DNA of 64,000 nucleotides from Psychroflexus torquis ATCC 700755 (GTDB taxonomy: Bacteria > Bacteroidota > Bacteroidia > Flavobacteriales > Flavobacteriaceae): contig NC_018721.1 in NCBI RefSeq assembly GCF_000153485.2, positions 3,596,001-3,660,000 of the forward strand, written 5' to 3'. The stretch's first letter is position 1; each line of letters begins with the position of its first letter. The position numbers were made by a program, and so were the translations under genes. Below are positions 16,628 to 25,436 of this stretch, piece after piece. The notes under the pieces are model-generated. The model saw only the letters and a program-made list of their open reading frames with translations. It had not been told where the DNA came from and did no database searches.

Positions 16628-17887
16628 ATGAAAGATTTATTTGCAAAAATTTATAGAGATAAAGGTCCTTTAGGTAAATGGGCAGATCAAGCTGAAGGTT
16701 ATTTTGTTTTTCCAAAATTGGAAGGGCAAATCAGCAATAGAATGCAGTTCCAGGGTAGAGAAGTTATCACTTGGAGCATCAATGATTACTTAGGGCTAGC
16801 TAATAATCCAGAAGTGAGAAAAACGGATGAAGAAGCTGTAAAAAAATGGGGTAGTGCCTACCCAATGGGTGCTAGAATGATGAGTGGACACACAAGTCTT
16901 CACGAACAACTTCAAGAAGAATTGGCAGATTTCGTAAGTAAAGAATCTGCATATGTACTCAATTTTGGTTACCAAGGCATTTTATCAACAATAGACGCCC
17001 TAGTTAGTAAAGATGACGTTATAGTTTACGATGTAGATGCTCATGCCTGTATTATTGATGGTGTCCGTTTACATATTGGTAAGCGATTTACCTACAAGCA
17101 TAACGATTTAGACAGTATAGAGCTAAACCTAGCTAGAGCTGAAAAGATAGCAGAGCAAACTGGAGGAGGCGTTCTTCTTATTTCTGAAGGGGTTTTTGGA
17201 ATGAGAGGTGAACAAGGTAAGCTTAAAGAAATTGTTGAGTTAAAGAAAAAGTATAATTTTAGATTACTTGTTGATGATGCTCACGGTTTTGGAACTTTAG
17301 GTAAAACAGGAGCTGGAGCTGGAGAGGAGCAAGGTGTTCAAGATGACATAGATGTTTATTTTGCAACCTTTGCAAAATCAATGGCCAGTACAGGAGCCTT
17401 TATTGCTGCAGATAAAGAAATCATCGATTATTTAAAATATAACTTAAGATCACAGATGTTTGCTAAATCTTTGCAGATGTCCTTAGTAGAAGGTGCACTT
17501 AAACGTTTAGAATTGATGCGTAATTCGACTGCTTTCAAAGATAAACTTTGGGAAAACGTCAATGCGCTTCAGAATGGTTTAAAAGAAAATGGATTTGATA
17601 TTGGTACAACCACAAGTTGTGTTACACCAGTTTATCTGAAGGGAAGTATTCCCGAAGCGATGGCACTAGTAAAAGATCTTCGTGAGAATCACGGGATCTT
17701 CTGTTCAATAGTCGTGTATCCAGTAATTCCAAAAGGTTTAATTCTTTTAAGGATGATACCCACAGCAACACATACTATGGAAGATATAGAGTTAACTCTA
17801 ACAGCTTTTTCCGCGATAAGAGAGCGCTTAGAAAATGGAACTTACAAAAAGTTATCGCAAGCCATAATGGAAGAAATGGATAAATAA
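16628..17887 (+). CDS. AONS/SPT-family PLP acyltransferase; candidate cysteate fatty acyltransferase (sulfonolipid synthesis)
   Basis: This 419-residue protein belongs to the alpha-oxoamine synthase family (serine palmitoyltransferase, KBL, BioF). WSINDYLGLANNPEV, GARMMSGHTSLHEQLQEELA, VDDAHGFGTLG (Asp217, His219) and the PLP lysine Lys250 in FATFAKSMAS are all present. There are no biotin or threonine-degradation genes nearby. The gene follows a CysK-like gene, the arrangement expected for capnine (sulfonolipid) synthesis, where cysteate is acylated with decarboxylation to 3-ketocapnine. Sulfonolipids are outer-membrane lipids linked to gliding in Flavobacteria. Alternatives are serine palmitoyltransferase or glycine C-acetyltransferase; the GHTSLH and SMAS motifs alone do not decide. 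Confidence 0.85.
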   Translation: MKDLFAKIYRDKGPLGKWADQAEGYFVFPKLEGQISNRMQFQGREVITWSINDYLGLANNPEVRKTDEEAVKKWGSAYPMGARMMSGHTSLHEQLQEELADFVSKESAYVLNFGYQGILSTIDALVSKDDVIVYDVDAHACIIDGVRLHIGKRFTYKHNDLDSIELNLARAEKIAEQTGGGVLLISEGVFGMRGEQGKLKEIVELKKKYNFRLLVDDAHGFGTLGKTGAGAGEEQGVQDDIDVYFATFAKSMASTGAFIAADKEIIDYLKYNLRSQMFAKSLQMSLVEGALKRLELMRNSTAFKDKLWENVNALQNGLKENGFDIGTTTSCVTPVYLKGSIPEAMALVKDLRENHGIFCSIVVYPVIPKGLILLRMIPTATHTMEDIELTLTAFSAIRERLENGTYKKLSQAIMEEMDK

Positions 17888-17950
17888 TCAAAACATATGT
17901 TTAGTCCTAAATAATTGATACAGATTATTAAAGGATTAAATTTATAACTT

Positions 17951-17982
17951 AAGGCTTAACGATGCCAGCATCGTTAAGCCTT
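17951..17982. terminator. Terminator after the AONS-family gene
   Basis: Perfect 15-bp arms AAGGCTTAACGATGC (17951-17965) and its complement (17968-17982) enclose CA and are followed by a T run. The stop codon of the IS3 fragment coming from the other side lies inside the hairpin. Confidence 0.88.
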
Positions 17983-18268
17983 TTTTGATTTGTAATGTTT
18001 TCTTTTGAGTTTGTTTTGTTTGTGAATTTCTACAGGTGTTAGCATGTGGTTTGATAAATGTTGTCTAAAATTATTGTAGGTGCTCACTGCGCTTTTGATG
18101 AGCTGTTTCTTTAAATCTATGATCTTAATATTTCTGGCAATTCCAAACTCTTGCATGAGTATACCATTGATTCTTTCTGCAATGGCATTCTCATAAGGAT
18201 CGTATTTTTCAGTCATACTTGCTTTAATATTATTATCCCTAAGCAGTGCTTGATAATCATTTGAACAG
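17974..18268 (-). pseudogene. IS3-family transposase OrfB, C-terminal fragment
   Basis: About 97 residues read as the C-terminal end of an IS3-type integrase-core transposase: NDYQALLRDNNIKASMTEKY, then YENAIAERINGILMQEFG, and TYNNFRQHLSNHMLTPVEIH. The catalytic glutamate in the ENAIAERINGILKxE region is readable. Everything upstream, including the DD residues and OrfA, is missing; the frame joins without a break to an efflux-protein remnant near 18268. No inverted repeat of the original element was found at the right side. Confidence 0.85.
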
Positions 18269-18457
18269 TATCTGTAAACATTTCTTTCCAGTTTACTTTA
18301 GAAATAGATAGCGTATCACTTTCTAGCTGGTCTGTTCTATACTTTATAGGGTCGATCTCTTCTTCTGGTCTTTCGTAATCTTTAGCTACAAAACAAAACA
18401 GGACTGGACTGTAGCTAAACAACAAATAACAAGTATGGATTTGATAATCTATTTCAT
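18269..18457 (-). pseudogene. N-terminal fragment of an RND outer-membrane efflux lipoprotein
   Basis: Starting from an ATG at 18457, the sequence gives IIKSILVICCLATVQSC and then, after a 5-bp TTTTG duplication that shifts frame, CFVAKDYERPEEEIDPIKYR and SISKVNWKEMFTDT. This closely parallels the start of the intact efflux protein at 23952 (CFVAKDYERPELVETENLFR, SIADVSWKTLFTD). The fragment is cut at about 18268 by the IS3 remnant. A TAG codon contributed by a 12-bp tandem repeat also falls right after its start codon. It is a dead paralogue, not a duplicate of the same copy, since the residues differ. Confidence 0.8.
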
Positions 18458-18491
18458 AATCTATTTCATAATCTATTTCATAATCTATTTT
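18444..18491. repeat. 12-bp tandem repeat, four units
   Basis: ATAATCTATTTC occurs four times head to tail (the fourth unit ends in T instead of C). It lies exactly at the junction of the RND-pump stop codon and the outer-membrane-protein start codon of the dead operon, and adds in-frame TAG codons after the ATG. Confidence 0.95.
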
Positions 18492-18661
18492 GAGTCTTTA
18501 GAATTAAGTTGATTTTGTTCTGCACGAGCTCGGCTTGATGGACTTACTTTTTCTTGTAACCATTGGAAAATCACAAAAAGGACAGGGATAACAATAATAC
18601 CTATCACAGTTCCAACAAGTAATCCACCTGCTGCTGCAGTTTCAATTGAATTGCGATGATT
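18485..18661 (-). pseudogene. C-terminal fragment of an RND efflux permease (AcrB-like)
   Basis: Read leftward from 18661, the sequence gives NHRNSIETAAAGGLLVGTVI, then GIIVIPVLFVIFQWLQEKVS and a charged tail ending in NSKDSK and TAG at 18485-18487. It matches the last transmembrane helix and tail of the intact pump at 20809-23946 (TGAAGGMLIGTLLGVFVIPI, LFQWLQEKVSSK). Roughly the first 985 residues are absent. It is followed directly by the outer-membrane-protein fragment in the normal operon order, so both come from one deleted efflux operon. Confidence 0.82.
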
Positions 18662-18666
18662 ATCTG

Positions 18667-18909
18667 TGCAAAAGTGGTTTAGATTATAGTCTTATGAGAT
18701 TTGGTTCACTCACGGATGAAAACGGCAAAGGCAAGATTGAACTCGGTTCCAAGTTGAGCAAAAGCGGTAGTATTTCAGGATATGATGTTTCCAAAACAGG
18801 CGTTGCCGTTCTGGAAAGCGGAATAGGCAAAAAGTTAATTTTTGTAATTTTGGAAGGTGACATTCTTATTAAAAAGTGGTTCAAACAATTTTGTAAGATA
18901 GCTTATTAA
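18667..18909 (+). pseudogene. C-terminal fragment of an atypical SDR (NAD(P)-binding, YwnB-like)
   Basis: The residues KSGLDYSLMRFGSLTDENGK, then GKIELGSKLSKSGSISGYDV and FVILEGDILIKKWF match the tail of NmrA/YwnB-type NAD(P)-binding proteins, whose consensus there is SGLDYTIVRPGxLTDExGxGxI followed by DVAxxLVxxL and FEVLxGD. The glycine-rich nucleotide loop and the first two thirds of the protein are missing. It abuts the reversed RND permease fragment within a few bases, which marks a recombination junction near 18662. Confidence 0.72.
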
Positions 18910-19041
18910 TCTCTAGATGAGTGACAATAGCACTGACACTTCCTCTTTTATCAAAGTATGCGATGAAAGGGGAAGTGTGCAATTATTTATTTCGGCATAA
19001 AATAGGATTGCTTTTTTATTTAACAATTTATTAACTTCGTT

Positions 19042-19075
19042 TAGTTCGGTTAATTCCGAACTAAAAATACCTTTG
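19042..19075 (+). promoter_or_regulatory. gbsR/RND operon promoter with palindromic operator
   Basis: Arms TAGTTCGG (19042-19049) and CCGAACTA (19056-19063) are perfect complements around TTAATT. Five bases further, TACCTTTG (19068-19075) matches the Bacteroidetes -7 box. The palindrome covers the expected -33 region, so a bound dimer would block the polymerase. The likely ligand is the GbsR-type protein encoded just downstream. Confidence 0.72.
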
Positions 19076-19136
19076 CGTAGAATTTTACTATAAATAGATT
19101 TTTTATGATCAGTATTCAGAACAAAATAATTATAAA

Positions 19137-19640
19137 ATGAAAGAAAATATCTGTAAGGAAAAAATGGCTTTAGTCGAAAAACTAGGAGTTCATTTAGAAA
19201 ACACAGAACAGCTGGCACCCGTTGCAGCTCGTATACTATCCTACATTATTCTTACTGGTAAAAAAGGAACCACTTTTGAAGATATGGTATCCACTCTTTG
19301 TGCTAGTAAAAGTACTATTTCTAATCACCTTAGTCATTTACAGGATTTAAAAGAAATTCAGTACTACACAAAAACAGGGGATCGTAAAAAATATTTTATT
19401 ATAAATAAGGATACCATCATTCAACATGTCGATAAAATGATAAATGTTTGGAAAGAACTACGTGAATTACACTCGGAAATAAAAAACTATAAAGAGGACC
19501 AAAACAAACACAAAATCGAAAATGAAAAAGAAAAATTCGATTTAAGTTTTCATAATGATTATATAAAATTTATCGATGGGGCTTCTGCTTCTATCGAGGA
19601 ATTAAGACTAAAAATAACAGACAATCAATTCGATATTTAA
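19137..19640 (+). CDS. GbsR/MarR-type transcriptional regulator of the efflux operon
   Basis: The 167-residue protein has a winged-helix core (about residues 20-95): APVAARILSYIILTGKKGTTFEDMV, then LCASKSTISNHLSHLQDLKE as the recognition helix and YYTKTGDRKKYFII as the wing. A charged helical tail, rich in K and E, follows and may form a coiled-coil dimer. This matches the GbsR-like regulators that precede RND operons in Flavobacteriia. It is the first gene of the operon, 13 bases before the adaptor gene, and has a palindromic operator in its promoter, so autorepression with ligand release is likely. The inducer is unknown. Confidence 0.88.
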   Translation: MKENICKEKMALVEKLGVHLENTEQLAPVAARILSYIILTGKKGTTFEDMVSTLCASKSTISNHLSHLQDLKEIQYYTKTGDRKKYFIINKDTIIQHVDKMINVWKELRELHSEIKNYKEDQNKHKIENEKEKFDLSFHNDYIKFIDGASASIEELRLKITDNQFDI

Positions 19641-19653
19641 ACTAAGAAAAAAA

Positions 19654-20787
19654 ATGAAACATAAAAAAATAGTAAGGTTACTCGCTCTAAGTGTATTTCT
19701 AATCATTTTAAGTTGTGGTAACAAAGAAGAAAATTCAGCAGCAGCACAAGAAGCGGCACCTGCAACTTTTCCTGTAACACAGATACAACTTAAAACAGTG
19801 ACAGGATATCAAGAATACCCAACAAGTATAGAAGGCGTGGTCAATAGTGATGTAAGAGCTAAAACGTCTGGATACATTCAAAACGTATTAGTAGATGAAG
19901 GTCAAAAAGTAATTAAAGGTCAAATATTATTTGAATTAGAAACACAATCTTTAAGTCAAGATGCTGGTGCAGCAAAAGCACGAATTAATGTAGCACAAGT
20001 AGAGGTAGAAAAATTAATTCCGCTTGTAGAAAAAAACATTATCAGTTCTATTCAATTAGAAACGGCCAAAGCTAATTTAGCTCAAGCAAAAGCTAATTAT
20101 AGTGGTGTTGTTGCAAATATAGACTACGCAACTATTAAAAGTCCTATAGATGGTTATGTTGGAGCTATTAATTTCAGAGAAGGTGCTTTAATTAGTCCAA
20201 GTGATGCCACACCTCTAACAAAAGTGAGTGAAATTAGTAAAGTATATGCCTTTTTTAGTTTTAACGAAGCACAATATATAGACCATTTACAAAGATCCGA
20301 AGGAAAAAGCAAAGCAGAACGTATTGAAAACGCACCAGATGTAAGCTTAGTTTTACCTAATGGAAAGATTTATTCTGAAACTGGACGTATTCAAACTAGT
20401 ACAGGTCAAATCAATCAAAACACAGGGACTATAAAAATAAGAGCAGCTTTTAACAATCCAAACGAAATTTTAACGAATGGAAATAGTGGTAAAATTAGAA
20501 TTCCTATAGACTATAAAGACGCTATTGTTGTGCCTCAAGCAGCAACGTTTGAGCAACAAAAGGATATCTTAATTTACACATTAGATAAAGATAATAAGGC
20601 GAAACCTACTTTAATAAAAGTACAAGGCACGGTTGGTCATTTATATGTTATAGAATCTGGACTTAAAGAAGGTGATAAGATTATTATTTCTGGAGTTGGT
20701 AAACTAAGAACTGGAACCCCAATTTCACCACAAGAAACATCTTTTGAAAACGCTATTAAACCAATAACTACCTCTTTTAAAAATTAG
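19654..20787 (+). CDS. RND efflux periplasmic adaptor (AcrA/MexA-like) lipoprotein
   Basis: This 377-residue membrane-fusion protein has a lipoprotein leader ending in IILSC (Cys21). GVVNSDVRAKTSGYIQNVLVDEGQKV marks the first lipoyl half, an alpha-hairpin follows around residues 105-155, and IKSPIDGYVGAINFREGALIS is the second lipoyl half; the beta-barrel and membrane-proximal domains complete the family layout. It would join the inner-membrane pump to the outer-membrane channel. The gene follows the regulator by 13 bases and precedes the pump by 21 bases, so all four genes form one operon. Confidence 0.95.
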   Translation: MKHKKIVRLLALSVFLIILSCGNKEENSAAAQEAAPATFPVTQIQLKTVTGYQEYPTSIEGVVNSDVRAKTSGYIQNVLVDEGQKVIKGQILFELETQSLSQDAGAAKARINVAQVEVEKLIPLVEKNIISSIQLETAKANLAQAKANYSGVVANIDYATIKSPIDGYVGAINFREGALISPSDATPLTKVSEISKVYAFFSFNEAQYIDHLQRSEGKSKAERIENAPDVSLVLPNGKIYSETGRIQTSTGQINQNTGTIKIRAAFNNPNEILTNGNSGKIRIPIDYKDAIVVPQAATFEQQKDILIYTLDKDNKAKPTLIKVQGTVGHLYVIESGLKEGDKIIISGVGKLRTGTPISPQETSFENAIKPITTSFKN

Positions 20788-20808
20788 TAACTAACAACTA
20801 TACTTGTC

Positions 20809-23800
20809 ATGTTAAAAACATTTATTGAGAGACCTGTTCTTTCAACCGTAATATCTATCATCATAGTGATGCTTGGAGTTTTAAGTATCACAAATTTACC
20901 TGTAGAGGAATACCCAGATATCGCACCGCCGACTATTAAGGTATTAGCGTCTTACCCAGGAGCCAATGCAGAAACTGTATTAGAGAGTGTAATTATCCCT
21001 ATTGAAGAACAAATTAATGGTGTAGAAGGTATGACCTATATTACATCAACAGCATCTAACAATGGTACCGCTGAAATTACTGTTTACTTTGATCAAAATA
21101 CTGATGCAGATATCGCTGCAGTTAATGTTCAAAACCGTGTTGGTAGAGCAAATCCATTGTTACCACAAGAGGTAAGACAAACTGGTGTTACTACTCAAAA
21201 GCAGGAAACAAGTGCATTAATGTTCTTATCTATGTATACAGATAGTGAAGATTATGACGCTACTTTTATTCAAAACTATTTAAAAATAAATGTCATACCT
21301 GCTATGCAACGTGTGAAAGGTGTTGGTGATGTTAGTGTCTTTTCACAACAAGACTACGCTATGCGTGTGTGGTTAAAACCAGAAAAACTAGCCGCATACA
21401 ATTTAATCCCATCAGACATTACAGCGGCTTTACAAGAACAGAATTTAGAGGCAGCAGCAGGTTCTTTAGGACAAAATAATGGTGAAGCGTTTTCTTATAT
21501 TTTAACCTATAGTGGACGTTTTAAAGAAGCAAAACAGTACGGAGATATTGTCATCAAAGCTTTAGGTGACGGAGAGTTTTTACGTCTAAATGACGTGGCG
21601 ACTATAGAACTTGATGCACAGTCTTATTCTTCGAATGCAGAAAGTTTAGGAAAACCCGCTGTGTTTATGGGTATTTTTCAAACCAAAGGTTCTAACGCCC
21701 AAGAAATTATTGAAGATATTAAAACCACTTTAGAAACGGTTGAAAAAAATTTACCAGAAGGATTACATATTTTTGTGCCTTATGATACTAGTTTATTTTT
21801 AAACGCTTCGATTGATAAAGTAGTTACAACCTTACTTGAAGCCTTTTTACTAGTATTCCTAGTCGTATTTATCTTCTTACAAGATTTACGTTCTACTTTA
21901 ATTCCTGCAATTGCCGTCCCCGTTTCTATTATTGGTACTTTCTTTTTCTTGAATGTTTTTGGGTATTCTATTAACTTATTAACGCTATTCGCATTAGTTC
22001 TTGCTATTGGTATTGTCGTTGATGATGCCATAGTCGTCGTTGAAGCCGTCCATTCGAAATTGGATGAAGGTGAAAAAAATCCAAAAAAAGCAACGCTAAA
22101 AGCAATGAACGAGATTTCTGGGGCTATTATATCTATCACATTAGTCATGGCTGCGGTATTTATTCCCGTCACTTTTATAACAGGTCCAACAGGGGTCTTT
22201 TATGAGCAATTTGGAGTTACGTTAATTATTGCAATTCTTATTTCGGCTGTAAATGCCTTAACATTAAGTCCGGCGTTGTGTGCTTTGTTGTTAAAAGCAC
22301 ACAAAGATGATGAAGTGCTCAAGGGTAAAAATCCATTACAACGTTTTTACACATTATTTAATAGAGGATTTAATGCTACCTTAAGTAGATATGGCCAATC
22401 TCTTCATGTCTTATACAAAAGAAAATGGATATCAGCAGTATTATTACTAATCGTAATAGTAGGAATTTTTTGGGCCTCAAAAACGACACCTACTGGTTTT
22501 GTACCCGATGAAGATAGAGGAATTATATTTGCAAATATAGAATTACCTCCAGGAGCTTCTTTAGATAGAACAAATGCAGTAACTAAAGATTTATACGCAA
22601 AAACGAGGGAAATCTCAGGAGTCGATGGTGTATCTTTTGTAAAAGGAAGTAGCTTAATTAGTGGAGATGGTAGTAACTATGCCATGGGATTTTTAAAACT
22701 TGAAGATTGGAGTGACCGTAAAGACGCTTCATTATCGTCAAAAGCGATCATAGGGAAACTATTTGGTATTGCTTCAACCATACCAGAAGCAAATATTATT
22801 TTCTTTGCACCACCAAGTATTAGAGGATTTGGGAACTCTGCTGGCTTCGAAGTGAACTTATTGGATAAGTTTGGAGGGGAATTTAGTGATTTGGATAAAG
22901 CAAATCAAGAGTTTAGTATGGCGTTGATGAAGCATCCAGAAATTCAATATGCACAATCCTCTTTTAATACCAATTATCCACAATATGAAATGGATATAAA
23001 TGTCCCTTTAGCAAAAGAAAAAGGGGTGCCTATTAATAGTATTTTCTCAACGTTGCAGGGATATATTGGAGGGGTTTATGCATCAGATTTCTCAAGATTT
23101 GGAAAACAATTCAGAGTTTATATTCAATCCTTACCAGAAGATAGAGCAGATGTTGACGATTTAAACAGTATGTATGTTAGAACCGATTCGGGAGAAATGG
23201 CACCAATCACCGAGTTTTTAAGTCTTAAGCGCGTGTATGGTCCACAATCTGTAACACGATTTAACTTATTCAACTCAACAACCATTACAGGGGCAACCAA
23301 CCCAGGGTTCAGTACTGGTGATGCCATTAGAATTATTGAAGAAGAGGCTAAAAATCTTCCGAGTAATTACACTATTGCGTATTCAGGTCTAACACGTGAA
23401 GAGGTAAATGCAGGAAGCCAAACGACGTTTATCTTTGTCTTGAGTATTCTGTTTGTTTACTTTTTATTAAGTGCTCAGTATGAAAGTTACTTGTTGCCAT
23501 TTGCAGTTATATTATCGCTTCCATTTGGGGTTTTTGGTGCCTATATAAGCACGAAATTTTTTGGATTGGAAAATAATATCTATTTCCAAATTGCCTTAAT
23601 AATGCTTATTGGATTACTCGCTAAAAATGCGATTTTAATAGTGGAATTTGCCATACAAAGACGTGAAAACGGGGAAAGTATTGTTGAAGCCGCTATAAAT
23701 GGAGCAAAAGCACGTTTACGTCCGATTTTAATGACCTCGTTTGCCTTTATTTTAGGATTAATGCCATTGGTGTTAGCCACAGGTGTAGGTGCTGAAGGAA

Positions 23801-23946
23801 ACAACTCTATTGGCACAGGTGCCGCAGGAGGAATGCTTATAGGAACACTTTTAGGAGTCTTTGTAATTCCTATATTATTTATCTTATTTCAGTGGTTACA
23901 AGAAAAAGTATCAAGTAAACCAGCAACACAAACTATTGAAGAATAA
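20809..23946 (+). CDS. RND multidrug efflux permease (AcrB/HAE1 family)
   Basis: The 1045-residue protein has the standard length of HAE1-type RND pumps. FIERPVLSTVISIIIVMLGV begins the first membrane helix, and LPVEEYPDIAPPTIKVLASYPGA follows as in AcrB. The proton-relay residues Asp405 and Asp406 in GIVVDDAIVVVEA (helix 4) and Lys939 in GLLAKNAILIVEF (helix 10) are present, as is the duplicated large periplasmic loop pattern. It exports hydrophobic or amphiphilic compounds with proton influx. A dead paralogue of its tail lies at 18485-18661 on the opposite strand. Confidence 0.96.
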   Translation: MLKTFIERPVLSTVISIIIVMLGVLSITNLPVEEYPDIAPPTIKVLASYPGANAETVLESVIIPIEEQINGVEGMTYITSTASNNGTAEITVYFDQNTDADIAAVNVQNRVGRANPLLPQEVRQTGVTTQKQETSALMFLSMYTDSEDYDATFIQNYLKINVIPAMQRVKGVGDVSVFSQQDYAMRVWLKPEKLAAYNLIPSDITAALQEQNLEAAAGSLGQNNGEAFSYILTYSGRFKEAKQYGDIVIKALGDGEFLRLNDVATIELDAQSYSSNAESLGKPAVFMGIFQTKGSNAQEIIEDIKTTLETVEKNLPEGLHIFVPYDTSLFLNASIDKVVTTLLEAFLLVFLVVFIFLQDLRSTLIPAIAVPVSIIGTFFFLNVFGYSINLLTLFALVLAIGIVVDDAIVVVEAVHSKLDEGEKNPKKATLKAMNEISGAIISITLVMAAVFIPVTFITGPTGVFYEQFGVTLIIAILISAVNALTLSPALCALLLKAHKDDEVLKGKNPLQRFYTLFNRGFNATLSRYGQSLHVLYKRKWISAVLLLIVIVGIFWASKTTPTGFVPDEDRGIIFANIELPPGASLDRTNAVTKDLYAKTREISGVDGVSFVKGSSLISGDGSNYAMGFLKLEDWSDRKDASLSSKAIIGKLFGIASTIPEANIIFFAPPSIRGFGNSAGFEVNLLDKFGGEFSDLDKANQEFSMALMKHPEIQYAQSSFNTNYPQYEMDINVPLAKEKGVPINSIFSTLQGYIGGVYASDFSRFGKQFRVYIQSLPEDRADVDDLNSMYVRTDSGEMAPITEFLSLKRVYGPQSVTRFNLFNSTTITGATNPGFSTGDAIRIIEEEAKNLPSNYTIAYSGLTREEVNAGSQTTFIFVLSILFVYFLLSAQYESYLLPFAVILSLPFGVFGAYISTKFFGLENNIYFQIALIMLIGLLAKNAILIVEFAIQRRENGESIVEAAINGAKARLRPILMTSFAFILGLMPLVLATGVGAEGNNSIGTGAAGGMLIGTLLGVFVIPILFILFQWLQEKVSSKPATQTIEE

Positions 23947-23951
23947 AAACT

Positions 23952-25367
23952 ATGAAATTTACAAATAAATATAAATTTTTCAGCAAAGCTATTCTCGTTT
24001 TATTGATCTCGCTAACATTACAAAGTTGTTTTGTAGCTAAAGATTATGAAAGACCAGAATTAGTAGAAACAGAAAACTTGTTCAGAACAGATAATTTGCC
24101 AACAGATAGTGTATCTATTGCAGATGTATCTTGGAAAACATTATTCACAGACCAATTTCTTCAACATTATGTTGAAGAAGGTTTGCGAAATAATATGGAT
24201 GTTCGCATTGCAATTCAGCAAATGATAGCTGCGGAAGCTTATGCAAAACAAGGAAAAGCAGGTTATTTACCATCGGTTGGTATAGGTGCAAATGCTACGT
24301 ATCAAGAACTATCTGAAAATAGTCAATTTGGGTCTTTATTTAACGAAGCAATAGATCAGTACGATGTTACTGCGAATTTATCTTGGGAAGCAGATATTTG
24401 GGGAAAAATAAGAAGTAATAAAAGGGCAACACAGGCGGCTTACTTACAAAGTGTCTCAGGACATCAAGCCGTAAAAACACAGTTAATTTCTAGTATTGTA
24501 AATACCTACTACAATTTATTAGCATTAGATGCACAATTGGAAGTCACGAAAGAAACCATTACAACCAGAGAAAGTAGTGTAGAAACTATTAAAGCGTTAA
24601 AAGATGCAGGTCAAGTTACGCTTGTTGCAGTGGACCAAAACGTAGCACAATATAATAATGCTAAAGCTTTACAAGTAGATATTGAAATTGCTATTTTTAA
24701 AACAGAAAACACACTCAGTATTTTATTGGGGAAAGCTCCACAACATTTTGAAAGAAGCAGTTTAGATAAACAAAAAATAGAACAAGATATAACACTTGGT
24801 GTGCCAGCAACATTACTTAGTAACAGACCAGATGTTATGGCTGCGGAGTATAGTTTAATTCAGTCTTTTGAGCTAACTAATGTGGCTATAAGCAACTTTT
24901 ATCCGTCGTTAACATTAACAGCTTCCGGAGGTTTTCAGAGTTTAGAATTGGATAATTTGCTGAGTGTAAATTCATTATTTGCAAATATTCTAGGAGGCTT
25001 AACACAGCCACTTTTTAATCAGAGAAGATTAAAAACGCAAAAAGAAGTTACTCTAGCACAACAAGAGCAATCCTTACTTCTATTTAAGAGAACGTTGTTA
25101 GTTGCAGGAGGTGAAGTGTCCAACGCTTTATTTTCCTATAAATCTGAAACTAAAAAATTCGAATTTAGAAAGAATGAAGTAGAAGCCTTACGCGCAGCCG
25201 AATCCAATTCTGAAGCCTTACTTAAAAACGGTTATGCGAACTATTTAGATTTATTAACAGCAAGAGAGAGTGCTTTAACAGCGGAGCTTAATATTATAGA
25301 TAGTAAACTACAGCAATTAGTAGCTATCGTAGATTTGTACGAAGCACTTGGTGGTGGATGGAGATAA
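23952..25367 (+). CDS. RND outer-membrane efflux channel (OprM/NodT family), lipoprotein
   Basis: The 471-residue protein has a lipoprotein leader ending in LQSC (Cys26) followed by FVAKDYERPE. The rest shows the two TolC-type repeats: WKTLFTDQFLQHYVEEGLRNN and the long helices with YDVTANLSWEADIWGKIRSNKR in the first half, then LLSNRPDVMAAEYSLI, a NodT-family hallmark, and NFYPSLTLTASGGFQS. It forms the trimeric outer-membrane duct of the pump. It starts five bases after the permease stop and closes the operon. Immediately downstream lies the end of an IS element. Confidence 0.95.
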   Translation: MKFTNKYKFFSKAILVLLISLTLQSCFVAKDYERPELVETENLFRTDNLPTDSVSIADVSWKTLFTDQFLQHYVEEGLRNNMDVRIAIQQMIAAEAYAKQGKAGYLPSVGIGANATYQELSENSQFGSLFNEAIDQYDVTANLSWEADIWGKIRSNKRATQAAYLQSVSGHQAVKTQLISSIVNTYYNLLALDAQLEVTKETITTRESSVETIKALKDAGQVTLVAVDQNVAQYNNAKALQVDIEIAIFKTENTLSILLGKAPQHFERSSLDKQKIEQDITLGVPATLLSNRPDVMAAEYSLIQSFELTNVAISNFYPSLTLTASGGFQSLELDNLLSVNSLFANILGGLTQPLFNQRRLKTQKEVTLAQQEQSLLLFKRTLLVAGGEVSNALFSYKSETKKFEFRKNEVEALRAAESNSEALLKNGYANYLDLLTARESALTAELNIIDSKLQQLVAIVDLYEALGGGWR

Positions 25368-25436
25368 TATTTTATAGGTTAACATCTATTAATAACTCAA
25401 GTTTCGCCCCCGTTATTTACAGGGTTTAATTGGAAA

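Noticed and set aside
18646..18909. A real 87-residue gene on the plus strand
   Set aside because: The first residues come from the reversed permease remnant; only the tail of an SDR protein is recognisable and the nucleotide-binding part is missing.
21780..22172. A 130-residue minus-strand gene inside the RND permease
   Set aside because: It is an antisense shadow of conserved coding sequence with no support of its own.
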